NCBI RefSeq assembly: GCF_003864295.1
Contig: NZ_BDQK01000004.1
Span: forward strand, 1-47,382
Reading direction: 5' to 3'
Source of the DNA: Aphanothece sacrum FPU1
Lineage (GTDB): Bacteria; Cyanobacteriota; Cyanobacteriia; Cyanobacteriales; Microcystaceae
Length of the DNA: 47,382 nt
Positions 7,642 to 17,700 of the stretch are shown piece by piece. The notes beneath the pieces were generated by a model that saw only the letters and a list, made by a program, of their open reading frames with translations, was not told the origin of the DNA and ran no database searches. The position numbers and the translations under genes were made by a program. The stretch's first letter is position 1, and each line of letters starts with the position of its first letter.

Positions 7642-8502
7642 ATGTATGACAACATTTGTAAATTTATCGCTGAAACTTTTTCTAGAGACTTGGCACAATG
7701 GTTATTAGGACAACCTATAGAATTAACTGTCCTAGAACCTACGGAATTACAGGTTGCACCAATCAGGGCCGATAGCTTAATCTTTCTTCAGTCAGAAGAC
7801 TTAATACTACATATTGAGTTTCAGACGGACCCTAAAGATGATATTCCCTTTAGAATGACTGATTATCGTCTGAGAATGCATCGTCGTTTTCCTAATAAAC
7901 AAGTATATCAGGTGGTGATTTATTTGAGAAGAAGTGATTCTGAATTGGCTTTGGTCAGTAGCTTTAATCTGCCCCAATTGCGTCATGAATATAATATCAT
8001 GCGACTTTGGGAAATTCCCACAGAACAGTTGTTAACATCATCAGGGTTACTACCATTTGCTGTTTTAAGTCAAACAGATAACCCGGTGAAGGTACTAGAA
8101 CAAGTAGCAAAGAAAATTGAGGTAATTAGTGATCAAAATGAACAAAGTAATGTGTCTGCTACTACGGCGATTCTTGCGGGCTTAGTTTTGGATAAAATGA
8201 TTATTAGACAATTATTGAGGGAAGATATCATGAAAGAATCTGTTATTTATCAAGAGATTCAGGCCATTAGTGAAGCTAAAGGACTCGAAAAGGGTATTGA
8301 AAAGGGCATCAAACAGGGAATTAAACAGGGAGAAGCTAACTTAGTTCTTCGGCTACTTCATCGACGAATTGGAGAAATACCTGATAATTTTAAGGAAAAA
8401 ATCAGGGAATTATCCGTTGAACAATTAGAAAATCTGGGAGAAGCTTTGTTAGATTTTAATACTGAGTCTGACTTGAACCTTTGGTTAACTTCTCAGGATT
8501 AA
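7642..8502 (+). CDS. Rpn family PD-(D/E)xK nuclease, copy 1
   Basis: This encodes 286 residues. The N-terminal PD-(D/E)xK nuclease/transposase-like domain of the Rpn (recombination-promoting nuclease) group carries Asp44 in RADSLIF and Glu59-x-Gln61 in LHIEFQ, the D...ExQ catalytic set. A linker follows, then a helical segment with four-residue units (EKGI, EKGI, KQGI, KQGE). The C-terminal DUF4351 domain (LVLRLLHRRIGEIP ... LNLWL) ends the protein. Rpn proteins are DNA endonucleases, and E. coli members are reported as phage-defence toxins restrained by a C-terminal product made from an internal start. Here an internal ATG at 8230, 9 bp after GAGG, would yield such a 90-residue product. It differs from copies 2-4 by one missing EKGI unit and two Lys for Arg changes. 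It could instead be a plain ISNCY-like transposase relative. Confidence 0.88.
   Translation: MYDNICKFIAETFSRDLAQWLLGQPIELTVLEPTELQVAPIRADSLIFLQSEDLILHIEFQTDPKDDIPFRMTDYRLRMHRRFPNKQVYQVVIYLRRSDSELALVSSFNLPQLRHEYNIMRLWEIPTEQLLTSSGLLPFAVLSQTDNPVKVLEQVAKKIEVISDQNEQSNVSATTAILAGLVLDKMIIRQLLREDIMKESVIYQEIQAISEAKGLEKGIEKGIKQGIKQGEANLVLRLLHRRIGEIPDNFKEKIRELSVEQLENLGEALLDFNTESDLNLWLTSQD
8217..8232 (+). promoter_or_regulatory. Internal ribosome-binding site and start in Rpn genes
   Basis: GAGGGAAGATATCATG places a Shine-Dalgarno-like GAGGGA 7 bp before an in-frame ATG at codon 197 of copy 1. The same site is present at 9120, 10022 and 10924 in copies 2-4 and at 11378 in the truncated copy (with one silent change). 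The product would be MKESVIYQEIQAISEAKGLE plus the four-residue repeats and DUF4351, 86-94 residues. Translation from it is inferred. Confidence 0.5.
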
Positions 8503-8531
8503 TTATCAATTTTTAGGATAAAATAGTCAGA

Positions 8532-9404
8532 ATGTATGACAACATTTGTAAATTTATCGCTGAAACTTTTTCTAGAGACTTGGCACAATGGTTATTAGGA
8601 CAACCTATAGAATTAACTGTCCTAGAACCTACGGAATTACAGGTTGCACCAATCAGGGCCGATAGCTTAATCTTTCTTCAGTCAGAAGACTTAATACTAC
8701 ATATTGAGTTTCAGACGGACCCTAAAGATGATATTCCCTTTAGAATGACTGATTATCGTCTGAGAATGCATCGTCGTTTTCCTAATAAACAAGTATATCA
8801 GGTGGTGATTTATTTGAGAAGAAGTGATTCTGAATTGGCTTTGGTCAGTAGCTTTAATCTGCCCCAATTGCGTCATGAATATAATATCATGCGACTTTGG
8901 GAAATTCCTACAGAACAGTTGTTAACATCATCCGGGTTGCTACCATTTGCTGTTTTAAGTCAAACAGATAACCCGGTGAAGGTACTAGAACAAGTAGCAA
9001 AAAGGATTGAGGTAATTAGTGATCAAAATGAACAAAGTAATGTGTCTGCTACTACGGCCATTCTTGCGGGCTTAGTTTTGGATAAAATGATTATTAGACA
9101 GTTATTGAGGGAAGATATCATGAAAGAATCTGTTATTTATCAAGAGATTCAGGCCATTAGTGAAGCTAAAGGACTGGAAAAGGGCATTGAAAAGGGTATT
9201 GAAAAGGGCATCAAACAGGGAATTAAACAGGGAGAAGCTAACTTAGTTCTTCGGCTACTTCATCGACGAATTGGAGAAATACCTGATAATTTTCGGGAAA
9301 AAATCAGGGAATTATCCGTTGAACAATTGGAAAATCTGGGAGAAGCTTTGTTAGATTTTAATACTGAGTCTGACTTGAACCTTTGGTTAACTTCTCAGGA
9401 TTAA
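8532..9404 (+). CDS. Rpn family PD-(D/E)xK nuclease, copy 2
   Basis: This encodes 290 residues, with the same architecture and catalytic residues as copy 1 (Asp44, Glu59, Gln61). It has three EKGI units before KQGI-KQGE instead of two, and Arg in place of Lys at two positions (VAKRIEV; DNFREKI). The protein is identical to copies 3 and 4. DNA differs from copy 3 at only a few third positions (for example CAGGTTGCA against CAAGTTGCA). The internal ATG is at 9120. It starts 29 bp after the stop of copy 1, with the identical spacer used throughout the array. Confidence 0.88.
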   Translation: MYDNICKFIAETFSRDLAQWLLGQPIELTVLEPTELQVAPIRADSLIFLQSEDLILHIEFQTDPKDDIPFRMTDYRLRMHRRFPNKQVYQVVIYLRRSDSELALVSSFNLPQLRHEYNIMRLWEIPTEQLLTSSGLLPFAVLSQTDNPVKVLEQVAKRIEVISDQNEQSNVSATTAILAGLVLDKMIIRQLLREDIMKESVIYQEIQAISEAKGLEKGIEKGIEKGIKQGIKQGEANLVLRLLHRRIGEIPDNFREKIRELSVEQLENLGEALLDFNTESDLNLWLTSQD

Positions 9405-9433
9405 TTATCAATTTTTAGGATAAAATAGTCAGA

Positions 9434-10306
9434 ATGTATGACAACATTTGTAAATTTATCGCTGAAACTTTTTCTAGAGACTTGGCACAATGGTTATTAG
9501 GACAACCTATAGAATTAACTGTCCTAGAACCTACGGAATTACAAGTTGCACCAATCAGGGCCGATAGCTTAATCTTTCTTCAGTCAGAAGACTTAATACT
9601 ACATATTGAGTTTCAGACGGACCCTAAAGACGATATTCCCTTTAGAATGACTGATTATCGTCTGAGAATGCATCGTCGTTTTCCTAATAAACAAGTATAT
9701 CAGGTGGTGATTTATTTGAGAAGAAGTGATTCTGAATTGGCTTTGGTCAGTAGCTTTAATCTGCCCCAATTGCGTCATGAATATAATATCATGCGACTTT
9801 GGGAAATTCCTACAGAACAGTTGTTAACATCATCCGGGTTGCTACCATTTGCTGTTTTAAGTCAAACAGATAACCCGGTGAAGGTACTAGAACAAGTAGC
9901 AAAAAGGATTGAGGTAATTAGTGATCAAAATGAACAAAGTAATGTGTCTGCTACTACGGCCATTCTTGCGGGCTTAGTTTTGGATAAAATGATTATTAGA
10001 CAGTTATTGAGGGAAGATATCATGAAAGAATCTGTTATTTATCAAGAGATTCAGGCCATTAGTGAAGCTAAAGGACTGGAAAAGGGCATTGAAAAGGGTA
10101 TTGAAAAGGGCATCAAACAGGGAATTAAACAGGGAGAAGCTAACTTAGTTCTTCGGCTACTTCATCGACGAATTGGAGAAATACCTGATAATTTTCGGGA
10201 AAAAATCAGGGAATTATCCGTTGAACAATTGGAAAATCTGGGAGAAGCTTTGTTAGATTTTAATACTGAGTCTGACTTGAACCTTTGGTTAACTTCTCAG
10301 GATTAA
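9434..10306 (+). CDS. Rpn family PD-(D/E)xK nuclease, copy 3
   Basis: This encodes 290 residues, identical in protein to copies 2 and 4. The nuclease motif residues Asp44, Glu59 and Gln61 are intact, so the copy should be functional if its sisters are. The internal ATG is at 10022 behind GAGGGA. The near-absence of DNA differences from copy 4 means the duplication is recent or the copies are kept alike by gene conversion. Confidence 0.88.
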   Translation: MYDNICKFIAETFSRDLAQWLLGQPIELTVLEPTELQVAPIRADSLIFLQSEDLILHIEFQTDPKDDIPFRMTDYRLRMHRRFPNKQVYQVVIYLRRSDSELALVSSFNLPQLRHEYNIMRLWEIPTEQLLTSSGLLPFAVLSQTDNPVKVLEQVAKRIEVISDQNEQSNVSATTAILAGLVLDKMIIRQLLREDIMKESVIYQEIQAISEAKGLEKGIEKGIEKGIKQGIKQGEANLVLRLLHRRIGEIPDNFREKIRELSVEQLENLGEALLDFNTESDLNLWLTSQD

Positions 10307-10335
10307 TTATCAATTTTTAGGATAAAATAGTCAGA

Positions 10336-11208
10336 ATGTATGACAACATTTGTAAATTTATCGCTGAAACTTTTTCTAGAGACTTGGCACAATGGTTATT
10401 AGGACAACCTATAGAATTAACTGTCCTAGAACCTACGGAATTACAAGTTGCACCAATCAGGGCCGATAGCTTAATCTTTCTTCAGTCAGAAGACTTAATA
10501 CTACATATTGAGTTTCAGACGGACCCTAAAGACGATATTCCCTTTAGAATGACTGATTATCGTCTGAGAATGCATCGTCGTTTTCCTAATAAACAAGTAT
10601 ATCAGGTGGTGATTTATTTGAGAAGAAGTGATTCTGAATTGGCTTTGGTCAGTAGCTTTAATCTGCCCCAATTGCGTCATGAATATAATATCATGCGACT
10701 TTGGGAAATTCCTACAGAACAGTTGTTAACATCATCCGGGTTGCTACCATTTGCTGTTTTAAGTCAAACAGATAACCCGGTGAAGGTACTAGAACAAGTA
10801 GCAAAAAGGATTGAGGTAATTAGTGATCAAAATGAACAAAGTAATGTGTCTGCTACTACGGCCATTCTTGCGGGCTTAGTTTTGGATAAAATGATTATTA
10901 GACAGTTATTGAGGGAAGATATCATGAAAGAATCTGTTATTTATCAAGAGATTCAGGCCATTAGTGAAGCTAAAGGACTGGAAAAGGGCATTGAAAAGGG
11001 TATTGAAAAGGGCATCAAACAGGGAATTAAACAGGGAGAAGCTAACTTAGTTCTTCGGCTACTTCATCGACGAATTGGAGAAATACCTGATAATTTTCGG
11101 GAAAAAATCAGGGAATTATCCGTTGAACAATTGGAAAATCTGGGAGAAGCTTTGTTAGATTTTAATACTGAGTCTGATTTGAACCTTTGGTTAACTTCTC
11201 AGGATTAA
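10336..11208 (+). CDS. Rpn family PD-(D/E)xK nuclease, copy 4
   Basis: This encodes 290 residues, identical in protein to copies 2 and 3. The internal ATG is at 10924. Its 3' flank (TTAATTCTCAATTTTTAGCATAAAAT) differs from the spacers between copies 1-4 but matches the flank upstream of copy 1. That is what unequal crossing-over between an older pair of units would leave. After this flank the sequence jumps into the middle of a further copy. Confidence 0.88.
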   Translation: MYDNICKFIAETFSRDLAQWLLGQPIELTVLEPTELQVAPIRADSLIFLQSEDLILHIEFQTDPKDDIPFRMTDYRLRMHRRFPNKQVYQVVIYLRRSDSELALVSSFNLPQLRHEYNIMRLWEIPTEQLLTSSGLLPFAVLSQTDNPVKVLEQVAKRIEVISDQNEQSNVSATTAILAGLVLDKMIIRQLLREDIMKESVIYQEIQAISEAKGLEKGIEKGIEKGIKQGIKQGEANLVLRLLHRRIGEIPDNFREKIRELSVEQLENLGEALLDFNTESDLNLWLTSQD

Positions 11209-11299
11209 TTCTCAATTTTTAGCATAAAATAATTAAGCTGTACTAAAATAAGTAGTAAAGAAAATTGAGGAAATTAGTGATCAAAATGAACAAAGTAAT

Positions 11300-11638
11300 G
11301 TGTCTGCTACTACGGCGATTCTTGCGGGCTTAGTTTTGGATAAAATGATTATTAGACAATTATTGAGGGAAGACATCATGAAAGAATCTGTTATTTATCA
11401 AGAGATTCAGGCCATTAGTGAAGCTAAGGGACTCGAAAAGGGCATTGAAAAGGGTATTAAACAGGGAGAAGCTAACTTAGTTCTTCGACAACTTCATCGA
11501 AGAATTGAAGAAATACCTGATAATTTTCGGGAAAAAATCAGGGAATTATCCGTTGAAGAATTGGAAAATCTAGGAGAAGCTTTGTTAGATTTTAATACTA
11601 AGGCTGATTTGAACCTTTGGTTAACTTCTCAGGGTTAA
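11300..11638 (+). CDS. C-terminal-only Rpn copy (possible free antitoxin)
   Basis: Homology to the full copies resumes at about 11240 (GTACTAAAATAAGTAG), so roughly the first 150 codons, including the whole catalytic core, are gone. A TAA near 11248 closes the frame upstream. The frame can start at GTG 11300 (112 residues), but the ATG at 11378 behind GAGGGA is a better start and gives 86 residues. It keeps the internal start, two EKGI units plus KQGE, and DUF4351, with several substitutions (LVLRQLHRRIEEIP; SVEELEN). In reported Rpn systems the separately made C-terminal part blocks the toxin, so this copy could act in trans as an antitoxin. It may also be a decaying pseudogene, but no stop interrupts the retained part. 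Confidence 0.65.
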   Translation: MSATTAILAGLVLDKMIIRQLLREDIMKESVIYQEIQAISEAKGLEKGIEKGIKQGEANLVLRQLHRRIEEIPDNFREKIRELSVEELENLGEALLDFNTKADLNLWLTSQG

Positions 11639-11688
11639 GTTAATCTCAATTTTTAGTCTAATATACTATCTTATTTGAGAAATATTGA

Positions 11689-11707
11689 GGGTGCAAACCT
11701 TGCGCCC
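11689..11707. terminator. Hairpin between convergent genes
   Basis: GGGTGCAA at 11689-11696 pairs with TTGCGCCC at 11700-11707 with one mismatch. It lies midway between the end of the Rpn array and the end of the giant minus-strand gene, where a bidirectional terminator would be expected. There is no clear T tract. Confidence 0.4.
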
Positions 11708-11722
11708 CTACCCAAATTATTG

Positions 11723-14700
11723 TTATGGTTCGACATAAATTGCATTAGTATTCAAGTCAAAATTATTGTTATTAATACCTTCGAGAATACCAATTAATTC
11801 ATTTTCTCCAGAAGTTTTAACATAAATTCCTAATCCTTTTTGGGTTGAATCTAAAACATAATCACTGGCTTTTCCATAAAGTTGTAATTTATCTTCTTTG
11901 ACATCAAAGTTTTTAATCTGTGCATAGTCATTTATTCCTTTAATTGGATCATTGTTTTTGTAAAAAATACTCTGTTGATCTCCTAATTTAAAAGTATTTG
12001 ATCCTGTACTTCCGATTAAGGTATCAATTCTTCCATTTCCTAAAGAAAGGGGATTTGTTTGAGTTATTCCTGTAAGTGGATCAATTTGAAGATATTGGCG
12101 TTCATAGAATTGTTGGAAAGTTCCAGAGCCATTTTTGACATAATCGAGATACATTGCTATTGCATCTGAATGATTAATCCCTCCCCCATTAGAATTATCA
12201 TAGTATTTATTCTGTCCTGCTGTTGCATAATAATCACTCGTATTTAAAAGTTCTAAACCGTTGGAAGTCAAGCGATAACCTTGCCCTTGAGTTCCTGCTA
12301 CTTTTTCATAATCATTGAGGTTAAATTGGTCTTTTAACCAATCCTTTTCAGAAGGATATTTTGCTTGTAGATATTTGATAATATCTTGTTGCTCTTTTGT
12401 AGAAAATTTATCTAGATCCTGATAAATTGTTGTCAATAAAGATTTATTGTCAAGGTTATTATTAATTTGTTGCCCTTCGTTAACATCAATTAAAATCTTT
12501 GATCCACTATTGCTAATATAGTAAATACCGCCATTTTTATTAACTTGAATATCCGCAGGATTAATATTCAAGTTTTTTGCTAATTCAGCTATTTTGGGAT
12601 CATAAAAATTCTTATATACCCAATTTTTTAAATCATCTTGCCAAATTCCAAAAACATCTTTAACACTAGATAACCAAGCATTTAAACCACCTTGTTGATT
12701 TGCACCATATAAAACGCCAACAGTACTATTAATATTTTTGAGTGTGTTGACATTTAAAGTGGCATCCTCGCCAATAACTTTGTTAAGTTCTTTATCCCAA
12801 AGAGTCAAGGTTTCTTGAATACCTTTTAACCATCCTTTTACACTGGGATCTTCATAAATATCTTTTCCTATTTCGACCGTTTTGCCAATCTTTTCTAAGT
12901 CATCAAAACTAAGTCCCAGTTTACCTTTAATATAGGTTTCTAATTGATTTTTATATTCTTCAAATTTATCAGCTAATTTTTCAAAAGTATTTTCTATTGT
13001 TGTAAAAATACCAGTATCTTTATTATCAGTATTTTCAGTGGGAGGATTAGATGAACCTGAATTGTCATTATTGTTAGAATTTTCTTCTGGTTGTTTTTTA
13101 AAGTTTTCTTTAATCCCTTTGGCGACTTTACCAATAGATTTAAAGGCATCTATCCATTTTTCATCTTCAATTGCTTTAACTGTTTTATAGGCATCTACTG
13201 AAATCTCTCCTGCTGTAACAATTACTTTTAACGTCAACCAATCATGACTTATTTTATTACCTGTTAATTCAGTAGCAAAGTTAGTTCCAATTGTTCCAGC
13301 AACTTGAGTAATGGATTCAAAACTAGATAATAAATTGCCTGTTTTTATTCCTTCTATTGCTTGATAAGTTGCAACTGAAACCTGTCCGGCTGTAATTAAG
13401 GCTTTTTCAAAGTTAGAAAAATTAACTGATTTATCTAAGGTTTCGCCTATGTTTACCCCGTCAATAGCAACAACATTCGCAACCCCTTGAATAGCTGATA
13501 AAAAGGCTAATGTTCCATTTCCTGAGTCAATAGCTTTATAGGTATTATAAGCACCTTGAGCGGCTGCTTGAAAGGTTTGTAGAGATTTAAGAGTAGGTTC
13601 TAATGTTTGACGAAGTAGATCTAATTTTTGAGTGGCTTCAGCAATTTGTGCTGTTTTAACAATGTCACTAATATCTTTGGTATTTTTGGCAACTTCTACG
13701 GCTTTATTTGCTTGGGCAATTTCACTATTAATGTTGCTAATTTGATAGCTAACCGCAGTCATGGCTAAACTAAAAATAGCCCCTGCCCAATCTCCATTAT
13801 AAGCAGATTGAACCGCACTTAAAGCACCACTCGCTAAGGTTAAATTTGTTCCTAAAGTAGCGAGGGTTGATGTTGCTGAATAAAGTCCTAACGTTGCACC
13901 ACCTGTAAATAATGCCCCTGCTACTGCTAAAACAGTGATAATAGTGCCAAAAATTTCGTTAAAAGCGGCTTTCTTTCTTGCCTCTCTCTCTTTAATTCTC
14001 CCTTCAATAATTTGAGTTAGAATATCTTTAGATTGTTTGGCTAATTCACTAGATAAATCAACTGCACCCTGAGCATATCCAATCTTATATAAAACTTCTA
14101 AATATTGCTGGTTAACTTGCTCTTTGGTCTCCCCTAATACCTCCCCTTTTTGAATGCCATCATAGAGGGCTTTAGCTGCTCCTTGAAGGTCGGTTTGAGA
14201 CTGGTTTAATATCCCTATTAACTTGCTTTCTTCTGCGTCTAATTTGGTCAGTTCTGCCTGTAATTTATTGGCTTCTGCTATTAGTGAATTAGCACTATTT
14301 AACAAGTTATCTTGAATGGTGGCGGCTTCTTTTCCTTGTAATGCGTCGTAAATATCCGCCGATGTTTGAGCCAGAATTGTTTTAATATTATCGGGTAAGT
14401 TTGGTTTAGCTTGTAAGCTGTTTAAATCGCTGAGAATACCCGCTAATTGTCCTTGATATTCAGCTTTATTAATAATATCTTCAATGGGTTGTAATCCTAA
14501 GTCTTTTCTCAGGTCATTTAATGCTTGTTGTAAGGCATCTTCGGCTTGTAATTGGTTGAGTTGTTCAAGTTTAGCGGTAGCAATGGCGCGATCGCGGTTA
14601 ATATCTGCCCGTTGTTTCTCAAATTTAGCGGTAATACTCTCATCTATGCCTAATTGACGCTGTTTCGCAAATTGTTGTTCTAGTTGCGCTTGTCCCAGGT

Positions 14701-17700
14701 TCAGTTGTTCAACTTGCAGCAGTTGAACGAGGGTTTGTTCTGTCCAGTTTCTCAGGTATTGCAGCGCATCTATGCGAATTTCTGCAATATTTAACTTTTG
14801 CTGTAAATCATCAATATTTCCTTGGGTATTGTTTAAACTGCTTTGAATTTGGTTAAATTCTGTTTGTGCGATCGCCTGTTGTTGTTTAATCAGATCAATT
14901 TGATCTTCGGCAGCATCTTTAACTAGGGCAAACTGGTTAACCTGTTGTTGTGCCTGATCTTGCAATGCCTTATATTTGACCATTTCGGTGTAATAATAGT
15001 CAGCTTTGATGGCATCATCAGGTTTAGCGATGCCTCCCGCGCAACCACCCCCTTTATCGGTCATTAAGTCCCGATAGTCTTTATAGTAAATTTCGGCTGC
15101 GGTGGCAAAGTTGTTATAGGCAGCAACTTCTAGGAGTTTTGCTGCTTCTTGACTTCCGGCATTTTTGGCTTCTTCGAGACGGGTGATCAGTTGAGTTTCG
15201 AGGGTATTTAGTTCTAACTGTTTTTCTGTGGCTTTGAGGGTATAGTTTTCTTTGAGTTGAGTGGCAGTAATCAGATTTTGTAGGGTTTTCTGTTTACTTT
15301 GAATTTCCCCTAAATATTGGTCATTTTGGACTTTTAGGAAGGCTTGCAGGTCTTCCATAGAAGTTGTTAAAGCGATGCTGGTAGCTTCAGCCTGTTCTGC
15401 CAGTTTTTGGACTTCAGCGAGGGTTTTTTGTGCGTCTAAGAGTTGATTTTCCAGGTTGCTATAGTCGTTATCGGGACTGGCAATAGTAGCGAGGATGAGT
15501 TTATGTTCTGTCTCAATGACGGTTTTTTGGGCTTCTAAGAGGGTGAGTTTTTGGGTGAGGGCTGCTTTTTGGGCAGTGAGAATAATTTCTTTATGGGTTA
15601 ATAAGTTGAGGGATTGTTCAATTTGGGCGATTTTGGTTAATAATTCCGCAGTCTGAAGACTGGGACTATCGGAACTAAGCCCACTTTCGTGGGCTATTGA
15701 GGCTACGTCGGTAGCCTTTGTTTGTGTACTTAATAATTCCGCAGTCTGAAGACTGGGACTATCGGAACTAAGCCCACCTTCGTGGGCTATGGAGGCTACG
15801 TCGGTAGCCTTTGTTTGTGTAGTTAATAATTCTGCAGTCTGAAGACTGGGACTATCGGAACTAAGCCCACCTTCGTGGGCTATGGAGGCTACGTCGGTAG
15901 CCTTTGTTTGTGTAGCCGCATTCTTCAGAATGTCGGCTTTTATCCCATCTAGTTGAGTTTTTAATTCGTTCTGTAGCGCAATAGTTTCGGTTATTTCGGT
16001 ATCGAGGGAGAGGGTTTGCTGTTCAATCCAAGCGCGAGTATTAGCGATTTGTTGCAGGAGGTTTTGGGTATTGGTATCAAGGGCGGTTTTCTTGGCTAGG
16101 ATGTCGTTGAGGGCAGTTTGATAAGCTTGACTGCTGGTGTCATATTCAGTTTGTTCTTTAATGGTGTTGGTTTTGGCTTGTTCTGCGGCTTTTTGGGCGG
16201 TTTCTAGCTGTTGTTTGAGGACAGGCAGAAGGGTTTGAAAGGTGGCCAGTTGTGCCTGTTGTTCGGGGAGGAGTTTACTTTGTGCTTCTAGTTGTTCAAG
16301 TTGGGCGATAAACTGGTCGAGGGTTAGGGAGGCATCATCGGCGGTGGCGTTTGCTTGTTGCCATTGGCTGATAATTGAGGCGGTTAGGTCTTTTTGGTAG
16401 CTATCGCTGCTGATTTCTTTGTCTAGGTTGGCGGCATATTGTCTGAGGCTGGTTGCTTGTTTGGTGTAAGCATCCCAAATAATCCAGTTATGATCGACAT
16501 GGGTGATGGTGATGGTCTTACTTTTGCCAGATTTTCCTTTAGATGTACGGTATTCGTTCCAGGTGGGGCCTTGTTTACGGCTTAATTCCCAGTTAATTTG
16601 TGCCTGTTCTTCGTACCATTTAGCTTGACTGAGACTGGCGACGGATGCGGCTTGTTTTTGGCTGATTTGACCTTTAAGGGTTTCTAGTTGGGTTTGGGAG
16701 TTGGTGAGTTCGGTTGTAATTTGTTGTTTGAGGTTGGCCAGGGTGGTTGCATCATTTAGGGCGGGGTAATATTGATTACGGAGATTATTAAGGGTGGCTT
16801 CTGTTTTATCACTAGCTTGATAAGCTTGTAAATATTGTTGTAATTTATTGGGGTCTTGTTCAGCTTGTAGGGTTAAGTATGCAGTTTCTACTCGAAGGTT
16901 TTGGAGGTTAGAGATTGATTGATCTTGGTTGGGACTGCTTCCTAAAATATTACTCTGTTTTTGTTGAATGTACTTCTGTAAATTCGTTTCTATCCATTGT
17001 TCTTGTTGATCGTTAGTTAAATCAATTTGAACTATTAAATCTTGAGTTTTATTGGTTATTTCTTTAGCTAATTCATTTACTAAGAACGGACTTATCTGAT
17101 TAAAATGATCAATTAACGTTGCTCGCTCAGGCTGTAAGTTTTGTAAAATTTGTCCAGCAGTGTTTTCATTAGTCTGGGCTATTTGTAATTCTTTTTGAGC
17201 AGAGGAAAGTTGCTGGTTAACTCCTTTAAAATCAATTTCTACAATTCCTTGCTGTCCTAAAGAATAAATCGTATCATCATAGTAGTAAGCTTCTGTTTGC
17301 AACTTCCAAGAATAACTATTAATACTTCCATAATTTCTATAAAACCAAGGAAAATAATAAGGATCATTTTCTGGATCATAGTAGTCGTTCTGTAAATTAC
17401 TATAAGAAACTGTTTCACCACTTGCCCAGTTCCATCTCGTTAATCCAATCCATAAAGAAGGAGATACAGTATATCCTCCACTATCTCCGCCAACGTAATA
17501 ATATTGTAAATTACTAGAAAATGTTTGCTTAATCCATGCGTCTTCCTGTGAATCATTGATAGTAACTAAATTAGCCCCTAGAGACTGAGCAAAATTTTGT
17601 GCCTCAGTCCAAGTCATATAATTGGTTAAAAAATAGTAATTTCCTGTTGTTGGATTTACAATAGCCTCACGAGATGTTGCTAACTTTATCCGATTATTAT

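Larger units (their letters stand above)
7570..11640 (+). repeat. Tandem array of Rpn nuclease genes
   Basis: A unit of 890-902 bp (one gene plus a 29-bp spacer) is repeated head to tail. Start codons fall at 7642, 8532, 9434 and 10336. A 43-bp 3' stub precedes copy 1, and a 5'-deleted copy follows copy 4. Copies 2 to 4 are almost identical in DNA and identical in protein. Copy 1 is 12 bp shorter because it lacks one four-codon unit. The pattern points to expansion by unequal crossing-over. Confidence 0.95.

Noticed and set aside
7642-11638. Possible assembly duplication of one Rpn gene
   Set aside because: Copies carry real differences (12-bp indel, silent and amino-acid changes, distinct flanks), so at least part of the array is genuine; only the exact number of near-identical copies 2-4 stays open.
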